From: an uncultured Selenomonadaceae bacterium
Lineage (GTDB): Bacteria; Bacillota; Negativicutes; Selenomonadales; Selenomonadaceae
Length of the DNA: 42,883 nt
Reading direction: 5' to 3'
Assembly: GCA_905234395.1 (NCBI GenBank)
Contig: CAJOHG010000027.1
Span: forward strand, 1 to 42,883
Shown: piece by piece, positions 7,823-16,572 of the stretch
Numbering within the stretch: position 1 is the first letter of the stretch
Layout of the letters: each line of letters begins with the position of its first letter
Program-made: the position numbers and the translations under genes
The notes under the pieces: generated by a model
Database searches by the model: none
What the model was told of the DNA's origin: nothing
What the model saw: only the letters and a program-made list of their open reading frames with translations

Positions 7823-8013
7823 ATGAAGTTGAGACCCGGCGCACAGGGATGTGCGCCGCCGGCGTTAGGCGCAGGATTGCGCCGTGCCGGTTGAAACGCC
7901 CTTTTCTTTTGCTTACTTTTCTTTTGGGCGCAGCAAAAGAAAAGTAAGTTCAATAAATAAAAGAAAGTTACAACCTCAATCGAGCGCACGAGACACTTTA
8001 CCAACAGCCCCTA
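7795..8013 (+). mobile_element. MITE-like element, copy B
   Basis: The 219-bp copy runs from TAGAGACTGTCGGATAAAG to CACTTTACCAACAGCCCCTA, flanked by CTA on both sides. Three hairpins can be seen. H1 at 7838-7857 is GGCGCACA-GGGA-TGTGCGCC. H2 at 7859-7890 has inner arms GGCGC/GCGCC around AGGATT. H3 at 7912-7948 has 14-bp perfect arms around GGGCGCAGC. Copy C keeps the same hairpins with different paired bases. It lies in the 3' end of the TtcA-like gene and in the same orientation as copy A. Confidence 0.85.
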
Positions 8014-8057
8014 AAACTCGTAACCAAATGCGCAAAACTTATTTTTTCCTTAAATCG

Positions 8058-8086
8058 ACGACAAAAAATCCCGTGTGTGATAGAAT
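8058..8086 (+). promoter_or_regulatory. Promoter for the AIM24-family gene
   Basis: An extended -10, TGATAGAAT (8078-8086), has ACGACA at 8058-8063 as a partial -35 with 17 bases between. The same TGTGATAGAAT motif is found on the minus strand before ispA. The promoter lies just downstream of repeat copy B, so this gene is not dependent on the upstream operon. Confidence 0.5.
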
Positions 8087-8118
8087 ACGCGGGAAAATTT
8101 TTTTGGAGGCGATCGATT

Positions 8119-8802
8119 GTGAAGTACGAAATTTTATATCCCGAAGCCTTTCCCGTCGTCGAATGTCAACTTGAACGCGGCGAGAGTATCAAAGCCGAAT
8201 CCGACGCCATGATCTCCATGTCGCCGACCATTGACGTGGAAGGCAAACTTGATGGCGGTATCTTGGCGGGTTTGGCTAGAAAAGTTCTTTCCGGCGAAAG
8301 TATGTTCTTTCAAGAGCTGACGGCGCGTCGCGGTCCCGGCAAAGTCATTTTCGGTCACGCATTGCCCGGCGGAATTATGGACATTGAACTTGACGGCTCC
8401 TACGGCTTGACGATTCAAAAGGACGGTTTTCTTGCCGCAGAACAGGGCGTTGACATTTCGACTAAGGTGCAAAATTTGTCGCGCGGACTTTTCAGCGGCG
8501 AAGGTTTCTTCGTGCTGAATGCCACGGGACGCGGCACGGTTTTCGTCTCAAGCTACGGCGTCATTCACCCGATAAATCTGGATAATGGCGAGGAAGTCAT
8601 CATCGATAACGGTCACCTTGTCGCGTGGCCCGATTATATGCACTACAAAATCGAGCGGGCGGCGAGCGGTTGGATTTCGAGCATCACGTCCGGCGAAGGT
8701 CTTGTTTGCCGATTCAGAGGGCCCGGCGTCGTATTAATTCAAACACGCAATCCCGGCAGTTTTGAAGGTTGGATTCGTTCAATCGTTTCAACAGGTGCCT
8801 AA
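8119..8802 (+). CDS. AIM24-family protein (TIGR00266-like)
   Basis: A 227-residue beta-rich protein of the AIM24/TIGR00266 family. Visible family features are AESDAMISMSP near residue 30, the glycine-rich FFQELTARRGPGKVIFGHAL region, GEGFFVLNATGRGTVFVSSYG, and a C-terminal GLVCRFRGPGVVLIQTRNP. Bacterial members are small beta-barrel-like proteins of unknown biochemical role; the mitochondrial homologue affects cristae organisation. The GTG at 8119 is chosen because GGAGG ends 9 bases before it. The open frame continues upstream to 8077 without a signal. It has its own promoter and is separated from tig by a palindrome and a strong promoter. Confidence 0.8.
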   Translation: MKYEILYPEAFPVVECQLERGESIKAESDAMISMSPTIDVEGKLDGGILAGLARKVLSGESMFFQELTARRGPGKVIFGHALPGGIMDIELDGSYGLTIQKDGFLAAEQGVDISTKVQNLSRGLFSGEGFFVLNATGRGTVFVSSYGVIHPINLDNGEEVIIDNGHLVAWPDYMHYKIERAASGWISSITSGEGLVCRFRGPGVVLIQTRNPGSFEGWIRSIVSTGA

Positions 8803-8811
8803 TTATTAGGC
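8797..8811. promoter_or_regulatory. Perfect palindrome before the tig promoter
   Basis: GCCTAATTATTAGGC is a perfect 15-base inverted repeat that begins inside the AIM24-family stop region and ends 6 bases before the tig -35. It may be an operator or a weak terminator stem; there is no T run directly after it. Confidence 0.35.
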
Positions 8812-8817
8812 GGTGCA

Positions 8818-8846
8818 TTGCATTTTTCAACGCGCTATGCTAATAT
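8818..8846 (+). promoter_or_regulatory. Promoter for tig
   Basis: TTGCAT (8818-8823), 17 bases, then TAATAT (8841-8846), about 40 bases before the tig start. It looks like a vegetative sigma-A promoter. Confidence 0.65.
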
Positions 8847-8884
8847 AAACGCCGTATTGCATGAATAACGAGGAGGTTAAAATT

Positions 8885-10303
8885 TTGAAACTTACACAGA
8901 AGAAAATAGACGACTACAACATCGAATTGACCGTGACGGAGGACGCGGCGGAATTTTCAAAGGCGATTAAAGAAGCCGTCAAGCGACTTGCAAACAACGT
9001 GAGCATTCCCGGTTTTCGCAAAGGCAAAGTTCCGCAAAACATTCTTGAACACCGCGTCGGCAAAGAAACCATCATCAACGAGGCAAGCGACATTTTGTTG
9101 CAAAAGTCCAGCCGCGAAGCTCTGCGCACGTTAAATCTTTTTCCCGTCTCCGAAAATAAAGCTGACGTTGTCACAAACGAGGAAGGCAAAGATTTCGTTT
9201 ACACGTTGACTTTCACGCCTTTTCCGCAAGTCAAACTCGGCGAATACAAAAATCTTGACGCGGAGAAAATTGTTGAATCTGTCACTGATGAGCAAGTCGA
9301 CAAGCAGCTTGAGCAAACGCGAGCTCATCACGCCAATTTGATTGACGCGGCGGAAGGCGATTCGATTGTTGACGGCGACTTCATCACGCTTGATTATGTC
9401 GGCACGATTGAAGGCGAGAAATTTGCGGGCGGCGAGGCTAAAGATCAACCGTTGGAGATCGGCGCGCACAAATTTATCGGCAATTTCGAGGAACAGCTCA
9501 TCGGCGCAAAAGTTGGCGAAGAACGAACGGTCAAAGTTACTTTCCCCGAAAATTATCACTCCAAAGACGTTGCGGGCAAGGACGCCGTTTTCGAGTGCAA
9601 AATTAACAGCATTAAACATCGCGAACTTCCCGAACTTGACGACGCCTTTGCAAAGAAGGTCAGCAAATTTGAGACGCTCGCCGAATACAAAGCCGACATT
9701 CGCAAGAACATGGAAGAAGCCGCCGAACGCCGCGCCGTCGAGGCTCAACGCGAAGCAATTATCGATAAGGCCGTCGAAAACATGACGATTGACTTGCCGC
9801 CGGTGATGGTTGATAATCGCGTGAACCAAATGATTAACGATTTGTCCGCGCAACTTCAGACGCAGGGCATGTCGATTGAACAGTACATGGCGTTTTCGGG
9901 CTTGGATATGGACAATCTGCGCGAACAGTATCGCGAATCGGCACGCAAGAACGTTTTGACGGACATCATGCTTGAGCAGGTCGCAACCGCCGAAAAAATT
10001 CCCGTCGCCGAAGAAGAGCTCAACTTTGAAATCGAAATGATGGCTCAAATGTATCGCACGCCGGCTAAACAAATCGCGAAGTATTTATCGGAGAACGGGC
10101 AGCTCATCAACGTCGCGAATACGATTCGCCGCCGCAAAGCCGTCAAATTTATTTTGGACAACATGGCGGGCGCAGATAAAGTTGCGGAGCCGACATCAAC
10201 CGAAACTAAACCGGCAGAGGCACCTGTTGAACCGAAAGCAGAACCTGCAGCCAAATCAAAACCTGCCGAAATTGAGGCGAGCAAAGAAACTAAAGAGAAC
10301 TGA
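8885..10303 (+). CDS. tig: Trigger factor (ribosome-bound chaperone/PPIase)
   Basis: Binds the ribosome exit tunnel via L23 and holds nascent chains; it also has peptidyl-prolyl isomerase activity. The 472-residue protein has an N-terminal ribosome-binding domain with the signature GFRKGKVP (about residue 46). The FKBP-like domain lies around 155-240 (DFITLDYVGTIEGEKFAGG). The helical C-terminal chaperone arms extend to about 430, followed by an A/E/K/P-rich tail, which is common in this lineage. GAGGAGG directly before TTG 8885 sets the start; the ATG at 8861 lies upstream of that site. It heads the tig-clpP-clpX-lon block but has its own terminator. Confidence 0.95.
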   Translation: MKLTQKKIDDYNIELTVTEDAAEFSKAIKEAVKRLANNVSIPGFRKGKVPQNILEHRVGKETIINEASDILLQKSSREALRTLNLFPVSENKADVVTNEEGKDFVYTLTFTPFPQVKLGEYKNLDAEKIVESVTDEQVDKQLEQTRAHHANLIDAAEGDSIVDGDFITLDYVGTIEGEKFAGGEAKDQPLEIGAHKFIGNFEEQLIGAKVGEERTVKVTFPENYHSKDVAGKDAVFECKINSIKHRELPELDDAFAKKVSKFETLAEYKADIRKNMEEAAERRAVEAQREAIIDKAVENMTIDLPPVMVDNRVNQMINDLSAQLQTQGMSIEQYMAFSGLDMDNLREQYRESARKNVLTDIMLEQVATAEKIPVAEEELNFEIEMMAQMYRTPAKQIAKYLSENGQLINVANTIRRRKAVKFILDNMAGADKVAEPTSTETKPAEAPVEPKAEPAAKSKPAEIEASKETKEN

Positions 10304-10310
10304 AAACTTT

Positions 10311-10345
10311 TAAGGGCGCGAAGAAAAATTTTCCCGCCCTTTTTT
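10311..10345 (+). terminator. Terminator after tig
   Basis: AAGGGCG and CGCCCTT pair around a 17-base loop and are followed by TTTTTTG. It lies 8 bases after the tig stop and 24 bases before the clpP start, so it probably attenuates tig transcripts before clpP. Confidence 0.65.
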
Positions 10346-10368
10346 GAAACTTCATGAGGTGACAAGTT

Positions 10369-10980
10369 ATGGCTTACTACGTGCCGATGGTTGTCGAGAG
10401 AACGGGCTACGGCGAACGCGCTTACGACATCTATTCCCGCCTGCTGAAAGATCGAATTGTCATGCTCGGCGGTCCGATAAATGATGACGTTGCCAACTCC
10501 GTAGTCGCGCAACTGCTTTTTTTGGAAAGCGAAGATCCCGACAAAGACATTCACCTTTATATCAACAGTCCGGGCGGCGTCGTCACTGCAGGGCTTGCGA
10601 TTTATGACACGATGCAATACATCAAGCCCGACGTTTCGACGATTTGCATTGGTCAGGCGGCGTCAATGGGTAGCTTACTTTTGACGGCGGGCACCAAAGG
10701 AAAACGTTTTGCGTTGCCTTTGGCGCGAATCATGATTCATCAACCTTTGGGCGGCGTTCAAGGGCAATCAACCGATATTCAAATTCAAGCACGAGAAATT
10801 TTGAGACTGCGCGAAGTCGGAAACGATATCCTCTGTCGTCACACAGGTCAGCCGCGTGAAAAAATCGTTGCGGACACTGAACGCGATAACTTTATGACTG
10901 CCGAAGACGCCAAAGCTTACGGATTAATCGACGACGTTGTCACACGCCCGATAAAAACCGATTTGATTGAGACAGAATAA
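10369..10980 (+). CDS. clpP: ATP-dependent Clp protease proteolytic subunit
   Basis: Forms the 14-mer serine protease chamber that works with ClpX and other Clp ATPases. The 203-residue protein has the full catalytic triad: S99 in GQAASMGS, H124 in MIHQP and D173 in TERDNF. It also has the oligomer handle region after [16 protein letters not shown] about 7 bases upstream supports the ATG. The N-terminal [20 protein letters not shown] matches the processed ClpP start. clpX follows after 26 bases. Confidence 0.97.
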   Translation: MAYYVPMVVERTGYGERAYDIYSRLLKDRIVMLGGPINDDVANSVVAQLLFLESEDPDKDIHLYINSPGGVVTAGLAIYDTMQYIKPDVSTICIGQAASMGSLLLTAGTKGKRFALPLARIMIHQPLGGVQGQSTDIQIQAREILRLREVGNDILCRHTGQPREKIVADTERDNFMTAEDAKAYGLIDDVVTRPIKTDLIETE

Positions 10981-11006
10981 TTTTTACTCTTCGAGGTGGT
11001 GAGCGT

Positions 11007-12263
11007 ATGTTGAAGTTCGATAAGGTGCGCGAAGAACTTAGGTGTTCTTTTTGCGACAAGTCCGAACACGTCGTTCGCAAGTTAATCGCGGGCAAGGGCG
11101 TTTACATTTGCGATAACTGCGTGGAACTTTGTAACGAGATTTTACAACGAGATCTCGAAGAAGAAGGTGACGTTGTCGGCACGGACAAATTGCCCAAGCC
11201 CAAAGAAATTTGCGCCAAACTCGACGAATACGTTATCGGGCAGGAGGACGCCAAGAAAACCATTTCCGTTGCCGTGTACAATCACTACAAACGCGCCGGC
11301 TATTATCCTGTCGGCAAAGAAGGTCTTCAGCTGCAGAAGTCAAACATTCTCATGATTGGCCCGACCGGCAGCGGCAAGACTCTTTTGGCGCAGACGTTAT
11401 CTAAAATGTTGAAGGTGCCGCTCACCATTGTTGATGCCAATTCGTTGACGGAAGCAGGTTACGTCGGCGAGGACGTTGAGGACGTTTTACTTGCGCTTTT
11501 TCGTGCGGCGGACGGTGACCTCAGCAAAGTGGAGCGCGGGATAATTTACATTGACGAGGTTGACAAAATTGCCCGCAAGCCCGGCATGTACCGCGACATT
11601 TCCGGCGAAGGTGTTCAACAGGCATTGCTGAAGATTTTGGAAGGGACGCGCGTCACTGTGCAAGTTCCCGGTCGCAATCCGCAGATGCCGCCCGAAAACG
11701 TCGTCATCAACACGAAAAATATTTTGTTTATTTGCGGCGGAGCATTCAACGATTTGGATAAAATCATTGAGGAGCGCACAAAAGGCGGACAACTGGGTTT
11801 CGGTGCAGAAGTCACATCAAAAGACGAACGCGACGTTGGCAAGACTTTAAAAGACGTTCTGCCGGACGATTTGATAAAAGGCGGACTGATTCCCGAATTC
11901 GTCGGACGCCTGCCGATAATCGTGACGCTTGACGCACTCGACGAGGACGCGCTTGTAGAAATTTTGACAAAGCCTAAAAATGCGCTCGTCAAGCAATATC
12001 AAAAGCTTATGGACATGGACGGCTCAAAGCTCACGTTTGAAGACGAGGCATTAAGGTTAATTGCACGCGAGGCGATTCAACGCAAAACGGGTGCACGCGG
12101 CTTGAGATCGATACTCGAACGGATTATGCGCAACGTGATGTATGAAGTGCCCAGCGTCGGGACGAACACCCTTTGCACCGTGACGAAAGAAGACGTTTTG
12201 CTCAATCAAGGACCGAAATTGCGCACCAGCCCTAAGCGAGCCAAAAAATCATCCGGCAATTAG
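11007..12263 (+). CDS. clpX: ATP-dependent Clp protease ATP-binding subunit ClpX
   Basis: Unfolds tagged or folded substrates and feeds them to ClpP. The 418-residue protein starts with the zinc-binding dimerisation domain (C13, C16, C35, C38). The AAA+ domain follows: Walker A GPTGSGKT at 118-125, Walker [10 protein letters not shown], sensor GAFNDL with the IGF-type loop replaced by LGFGAE, pore loop GYVGEDV, and [14 protein letters not shown] sensor 2 (KTGARGLR). The C-terminal tail is short and basic. GAGGTGGTGA precedes the ATG. It lies between clpP and lon, as in many Firmicutes. Confidence 0.97.
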   Translation: MLKFDKVREELRCSFCDKSEHVVRKLIAGKGVYICDNCVELCNEILQRDLEEEGDVVGTDKLPKPKEICAKLDEYVIGQEDAKKTISVAVYNHYKRAGYYPVGKEGLQLQKSNILMIGPTGSGKTLLAQTLSKMLKVPLTIVDANSLTEAGYVGEDVEDVLLALFRAADGDLSKVERGIIYIDEVDKIARKPGMYRDISGEGVQQALLKILEGTRVTVQVPGRNPQMPPENVVINTKNILFICGGAFNDLDKIIEERTKGGQLGFGAEVTSKDERDVGKTLKDVLPDDLIKGGLIPEFVGRLPIIVTLDALDEDALVEILTKPKNALVKQYQKLMDMDGSKLTFEDEALRLIAREAIQRKTGARGLRSILERIMRNVMYEVPSVGTNTLCTVTKEDVLLNQGPKLRTSPKRAKKSSGN

Positions 12264-12279
12264 TAGGGAGGTTTTTTTC

Positions 12280-14595
12280 ATGGCAGAAAAAATTACTTTG
12301 CCGCTCGTGCCGCTGCGAGGAGTCGTAGTCTTCCCGAACATGATAATGCATTTGGACGTTGGGCGCGACAGTTCAGTCAATGCACTTGAGGCGGCAATGG
12401 TCACCAATCACCGAATATTTCTCGTGGCGCAAATGGACACCGATAACGACGACCCGGAGGAAGAAGACCTTTACGAAGTCGGCACGATCTCTGAAATTCG
12501 CCAGACAATCAAGTTGCCCGACGGAAATGTTCGCGTGCTCGTCGAAGGCATCAATCGCGGCGTCATGCAGGCTTATCGCGAATCGGACAAAGGCTACGTT
12601 GAAGTTGACGTTGAATCGCACGAAGATTCGTGGGCGGACACCATGGAGACGGAAGCTCTCGTTCGCGGCGTCGTCCATCAATTCGAGGAATGGGTCAAGC
12701 TAAGCAAACGCATTCCGACTGAAACTTTTGTTGCCGTGACGATTCTTGAAGACTTCGGGCGGCTTGCGGATTTGATAGCCAGTCATTTGAATTTGAAGCT
12801 CGATTCAAAGCAGGAGATTTTAAGTTGTCTCAAGGTTGAGGAGCGGCTGGAAAAGCTTTACGTCATTTTGGCGCGTGAATTGGAAGTTCTGCAGATGGAG
12901 TCGCAGATAAGCAAGCGCGTCCGCAATCAGATTGAGAAAATTCAAAAGGATCATTATCTGCGCGAACAGCTCAAGGCGATTCACAAGGAATTGGGCGAAG
13001 ATGAAGACGTTGCCGAGGAGCTTGACGAATACCGCAAAAAATTGTCGGAAGGCGATTATCCCGACGAAATCACGGAGATCATTGAGAAAGAGCTTAAACG
13101 TTTGGAGCGTATTCCGTCAATGGCGTCGGAAGGAAATGTTATTCGCACGTACATTGAATGGCTTATCGATTTGCCGTGGAGAATTTCGACTGATGATTCA
13201 ATGGACATTGCGGAGGCGGCGAAAATTCTCGACGCTGACCACTACGGGCTTGAGAAAGTCAAAGAACGCATTCTGGATTTTCTTGCCGTCAAAGTTTTGA
13301 CAAAAGATAAACCTGCGCCGATTCTCTGCTTGGTCGGTCCGCCCGGCGTCGGCAAAACGTCTTTGGCGTCGTCTGTTGCAAAGGCAATGGGCAGAAAATT
13401 TATTCGCGCGAGTTTGGGCGGCATACGTGACGAGGCAGAGATTCGCGGACACAGGCGCACTTACGTCGGAGCAATGCCCGGCAGAATCATTCAAGGCATC
13501 AAGAAAGCCGGCACGAATAATCCCGTCTTTCTGCTCGATGAAGTCGACAAGCTCGGCAAAGACGGTTGGTCGGGAGATCCTTCCGCCGCGTTGCTTGAAG
13601 TGCTCGATCCCGCGCAGAACAATTCATTTGACGACCACTACATTGACACGCCGTTTGACCTGTCGAAAGTTTTATGGATTGTCACCGCGAACACGCTCAA
13701 CACCATTCCGAAGCCGTTGCGCGACCGCATGGAGATTATCACGCTGTCAAGCTACACCGAGAACGAGAAATTTGAAATTGCCCGACGATATTTAACCAAA
13801 CGTCAAAAGGAAGAGAACGGACTCAAAGGCGGTGATGTTGTCTTCGCAAAGGGTGTGTTGCAAGAAATTATCGCCGAATACACTCGCGAATCGGGCGTGC
13901 GCGAACTTGAACGGATTATCGGCAAAGCGTGTCGGAAGGCGGCTAGAAAAATCGTTGAAGGGCATGAAGGCGTTGTTTACATCACGAAAAAAAATCTGCG
14001 CGACTTTTTGGGACGACCGAAATTTTTGCAGACGCGTGCCGAAAAGCAACCGCAAATCGGCGTTTCAACCGGCATGGCGTGGACTGAAGTCGGCGGCGAC
14101 ATTCTTCCGACGGAGGCTATCGTTCTCAAAGGCAATGGCAAACTTTTGTTGACGGGCAAACTCGGTGAAGTGATGCAGGAGTCCGCGCAGGCAGGTTTGA
14201 CTTACATTCGCAGCCGCTCCGATTTAATGCAACTCGCCGATGATTTTTACGAGAAAAACGATATTCATGTGCACGTGCCCGAAGGTGCTGTTCCCAAGGA
14301 CGGCCCAAGTGCAGGAATTACGATGGCGACGGCGATGATCTCCGCGTTGACGAAGAAAAAAGTTCGCTCCGATGTTGCAATGACCGGCGAAATAACTCTG
14401 CGCGGGAACGTCTTGCCGATTGGCGGGCTTAAAGAAAAAGTTCTTGCCGCTTATCGCGAAGGTATGCACACGATAATTTTGCCGAAAGAAAATGCACCCG
14501 ACATTGAAGACATTCCCGAAAGCGTTCGCGAAAAATTGGAGTTCGTGCCCGTTGAACACATGGACGAAGTTTTAAAAACCGCGCTCATTCAATGA
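12280..14595 (+). CDS. lon: ATP-dependent protease La (Lon)
   Basis: A hexameric AAA+ serine protease that degrades damaged and regulatory proteins. The 771-residue protein has the LonA layout. The N-terminal substrate-binding domain ([15 protein letters not shown]) covers about 5-200. A coiled helical linker follows. The AAA+ module has Walker [10 protein letters not shown] at 353 and Walker [11 protein letters not shown]. The C-terminal protease domain has the catalytic dyad S677 (KDGPSAG) and K720 (GGLKEK). GGGAGG before the ATG is a strong binding site, and the gene starts 16 bases after clpX. A hairpin terminator follows. Confidence 0.97.
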   Translation: MAEKITLPLVPLRGVVVFPNMIMHLDVGRDSSVNALEAAMVTNHRIFLVAQMDTDNDDPEEEDLYEVGTISEIRQTIKLPDGNVRVLVEGINRGVMQAYRESDKGYVEVDVESHEDSWADTMETEALVRGVVHQFEEWVKLSKRIPTETFVAVTILEDFGRLADLIASHLNLKLDSKQEILSCLKVEERLEKLYVILARELEVLQMESQISKRVRNQIEKIQKDHYLREQLKAIHKELGEDEDVAEELDEYRKKLSEGDYPDEITEIIEKELKRLERIPSMASEGNVIRTYIEWLIDLPWRISTDDSMDIAEAAKILDADHYGLEKVKERILDFLAVKVLTKDKPAPILCLVGPPGVGKTSLASSVAKAMGRKFIRASLGGIRDEAEIRGHRRTYVGAMPGRIIQGIKKAGTNNPVFLLDEVDKLGKDGWSGDPSAALLEVLDPAQNNSFDDHYIDTPFDLSKVLWIVTANTLNTIPKPLRDRMEIITLSSYTENEKFEIARRYLTKRQKEENGLKGGDVVFAKGVLQEIIAEYTRESGVRELERIIGKACRKAARKIVEGHEGVVYITKKNLRDFLGRPKFLQTRAEKQPQIGVSTGMAWTEVGGDILPTEAIVLKGNGKLLLTGKLGEVMQESAQAGLTYIRSRSDLMQLADDFYEKNDIHVHVPEGAVPKDGPSAGITMATAMISALTKKKVRSDVAMTGEITLRGNVLPIGGLKEKVLAAYREGMHTIILPKENAPDIEDIPESVREKLEFVPVEHMDEVLKTALIQ

Positions 14596-14617
14596 GACGT
14601 TGCGCGAAAAATTTTTA

Positions 14618-14647
14618 AGCGAGTACCGTTGAGGTGCCCGCTATTTT
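14618..14647 (+). terminator. Terminator after lon
   Basis: AGCGAGTACC and GGTGCCCGCT pair with one mismatch and one G-U around GTTGA, followed by ATTTTTG. It ends the protease block before the cyd promoter. Confidence 0.6.
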
Positions 14648-14661
14648 TGTTGCAAAACCGT

Positions 14662-14690
14662 TTGTCAATGCTTGCGATTTATGATTTAAT
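14662..14690 (+). promoter_or_regulatory. Promoter for the cyd genes
   Basis: TTGTCA (14662-14667), 17 bases, TTTAAT (14685-14690). It lies about 75 bases before cydA. The leader between contains no clear operator or riboswitch that I can recognise. Confidence 0.5.
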
Positions 14691-14764
14691 AGACGCGAGC
14701 ATTAAAGGTCGGCGTCACCTTTCCAACGCTCAACGAAAAAATTTTTGGGACGGGAAGTGATTTT

Positions 14765-16132
14765 ATGGACGCACTTATTTTATCGCGCCTGCAGTTCGCA
14801 ATAACAACCGTTTATCATTTTTTGTTTGTGCCCGTGACGTTAGGGCTGTCAATTTTCGTCGCACTGCTGGAGACGTGGTACATCAGCAGCAACAGCTATT
14901 ACGAACGATTGAAGCTTAAACGTCTGGTGAAATTTTTCGGGACAATCTTCCTGATAAATTTCGCAATGGGCGTCGTGACCGGCATCGTGCAAGAATTTCA
15001 TTTCGGCATGAACTGGTCGGAATACGCGCGATTCATGGGCGACATTTTCGGCGCACCGCTCGCACTTGAGGCTTTGACGGCATTTTTCATTGAGTCGACG
15101 TTTATCGGGCTGTGGATTTTCGGTTGGGACAAGCTCAGCGAAAAACTTCATTGCCTGTGCATTTGGATCGTTGCCTTCGGCAGCAATTTGTCGGCGTTCT
15201 GGATTCTCGTCGCCAATTCGTTCATGCAACATCCTGTCGGCTACGAAATTCAAGACGGTCGCGCCGTTATGACGAGTTTCTTTGACCTGGTGACGAATCA
15301 TTACGTGCTCGGCGAATATTCGCACGCGTTCTTTGCAGGCATCACCACGGGCGGATTTTTGGTTATCGTCGTCAGCGCGTGGAAAATTGCAACCGACAGC
15401 GTTTCGCGTGAAATGTTTGTCAGAACTCTCCGCCGCGCAGTTCTGTATACGTTCGTGGGAATTTGCGGCGTAATGTTGTCGGGTCACATGCACGCGCAAT
15501 ATCTTGCCGAAGCCAACCCGATGAAACTTGCGTCGTTCGAAGCTCTGTGGGAGACGGAAGATCCTGCACCGTTTGCAATCGTCGCCGACATCAATCAAGA
15601 GGCGGGTCGCAACGATTTTGAAATTATTATTCCGAAAATGTTCAGCTTTATGGTGCACAACTCGTTCAGCGGCGAGGTTAAAGGCATTAACGATTTGCAA
15701 CGCGAGGCTCAAGAAAAATACGGCAGCGGCTACTACATTCCCAACGACGTGCGCGGAATGTTTTGGAGTTTCCGCACAATGATCGGCGTCGGCGGCTTGA
15801 TGATGTTGATTGTCCTGTCAATGTGGTTTCTGTCGTTCGTCAAGCGCAGTCACATAACCGAATACGTCTCTTGCTTGAAAATGATGCCGCTTTTGTTGCC
15901 GCTGCCGTTTATCGCGAATTCGGTCGGCTGGTACATTGCGGAGGCGGGTCGTCAACCGTGGATAGTCGTCGGCTTGCAAAAAACCGCAGTCGCCGTCAGC
16001 CCGAATTTGTCCGCGAATGAAGTTTGGCTTACGTTAATCGGCTTCACGGCAATTTATCTGTTCCTTGCAGTTTTGGCAGTCTTCGCGGCGGTCATGTTCA
16101 TTCGCCGCACAAAGATCACGGCAGAGGAGTAA
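14765..16132 (+). CDS. cydA: Cytochrome bd ubiquinol oxidase subunit I
   Basis: The quinol-oxidising subunit of the high-affinity terminal oxidase in the inner membrane; it carries hemes b558, b595 and d. The 455-residue protein has about nine hydrophobic segments. H18 (VYHFLFVPVTLG) corresponds to a heme ligand of the family, and GHMHAQ.LAEANPMK marks the helix before the Q-loop. The short length fits a short Q-loop (CIO-like) form. The ATG follows GGGAAGTG. The protein ends RRTKITAEE. The same 27 bp recurs at 16218-16244 because a small element was inserted at the stop codon (16130-16217); the original end was probably TAEEE. Confidence 0.95.
   Translation: MDALILSRLQFAITTVYHFLFVPVTLGLSIFVALLETWYISSNSYYERLKLKRLVKFFGTIFLINFAMGVVTGIVQEFHFGMNWSEYARFMGDIFGAPLALEALTAFFIESTFIGLWIFGWDKLSEKLHCLCIWIVAFGSNLSAFWILVANSFMQHPVGYEIQDGRAVMTSFFDLVTNHYVLGEYSHAFFAGITTGGFLVIVVSAWKIATDSVSREMFVRTLRRAVLYTFVGICGVMLSGHMHAQYLAEANPMKLASFEALWETEDPAPFAIVADINQEAGRNDFEIIIPKMFSFMVHNSFSGEVKGINDLQREAQEKYGSGYYIPNDVRGMFWSFRTMIGVGGLMMLIVLSMWFLSFVKRSHITEYVSCLKMMPLLLPLPFIANSVGWYIAEAGRQPWIVVGLQKTAVAVSPNLSANEVWLTLIGFTAIYLFLAVLAVFAAVMFIRRTKITAEE
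16103..16129 (+). repeat. Direct repeat, left copy (end of cydA)
   Basis: This 27-bp stretch encodes RRTKITAEE of cydA and recurs at 16218-16244 with two mismatches. The pair flanks the small element at 16130-16217 as a target-site duplication would. Confidence 0.75.
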
Positions 16133-16217
16133 AAACTTTTCATCAACTTCAAGCGCGATGATAAATTTGGATTCTCGCAACTTCGCGACGCGTCAGCTGG
16201 ACGCAACGTCACGTTGC
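16130..16217 (+). mobile_element. Small stop-codon element, copy 1 (after cydA)
   Basis: An 88-bp insert starting TAAAAAC, whose first codon is the stop of cydA, and ending in the perfect palindrome GCAACGTCACGTTGC (16203-16217). It shares two blocks with the insert at 27196-27274 (minus strand): TTCAAGYGCGATGAYAA and YGGAYGCAACGTCACGTTGC. Both are in the host gene's sense orientation. It has no coding capacity. Confidence 0.7.
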
Positions 16218-16244
16218 CGTCGCACAAAAATCACGGCAGAGGAG
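16218..16244 (+). repeat. Direct repeat, right copy (displaced cydA tail)
   Basis: Matches 16103-16129 at 25 of 27 bases and continues GAATAA, so the frame would read RRTKITAEEE-stop. This is probably the original cydA end, now separated from the gene by the inserted element. Confidence 0.75.
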
Positions 16245-16272
16245 GAATAATTTTTCAAGGAGGTCGATTCAA

Positions 16273-16551
16273 ATGAAACACAACAACATTGAACGACGCG
16301 TTAGCACTCTTGAGACAACGTTTAAAATGTTCATGCAGGAGATGCGTGACTTCAAAGCGGAAATGCGTCAACAAAACCAACTGCGTGCAGAGGAACTAAG
16401 AGAAATGCGGCAAAAACACGATGCCGACATGCGCGAAATTCGGACAAGCATTGACGGCATGGGCAAACACGTAAGAAATTTATCGGTCGCAACGATTATC
16501 GGTGTCGGCACCATTGCAATAACTGTCATTTACTCGATTTTGACGCGCTGA
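16273..16551 (+). CDS. Small coiled-coil protein with C-terminal membrane anchor (paralogue 1)
   Basis: A 92-residue protein that I cannot assign to a named family. Residues about 1-65 form a charged coiled coil with heptad spacing (IERRVSTLETTFKMFMQEM, then repeated E/R/K/Q-rich helix). Residues 70-92 are one hydrophobic membrane segment, ATIIGVGTIAITVIYSIL, ending TR. The layout is that of a tail-anchored or XhlA-like protein with the coiled coil in the cytoplasm. AAGGAGG precedes the ATG. Its last ~44 residues are nearly identical to the next gene. Lying between cydA and cydB suggests expression with the oxidase; any role in its assembly is a guess. Confidence 0.75.
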   Translation: MKHNNIERRVSTLETTFKMFMQEMRDFKAEMRQQNQLRAEELREMRQKHDADMREIRTSIDGMGKHVRNLSVATIIGVGTIAITVIYSILTR

Positions 16552-16572
16552 CTTTCGCAAGGAGTGATTGTC

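Noticed and set aside
7684..8004. Open frame with a GGAHPCAPG peptide, also seen at 42372-42572
   Set aside because: Both lie inside the MITE-like repeat. The shared peptide follows from the conserved DNA hairpins; there is no start signal and copy A lacks it.
9131..10072. 313-residue open frame antisense to tig
   Set aside because: It lies fully within the trigger factor gene on the other strand, has no ribosome binding site, and its composition reflects the codon bias of tig.
14849..15712. 287-residue open frame antisense to cydA
   Set aside because: Shadow of cydA; rich in Cys, His and Arg with no recognisable motif or start signal.
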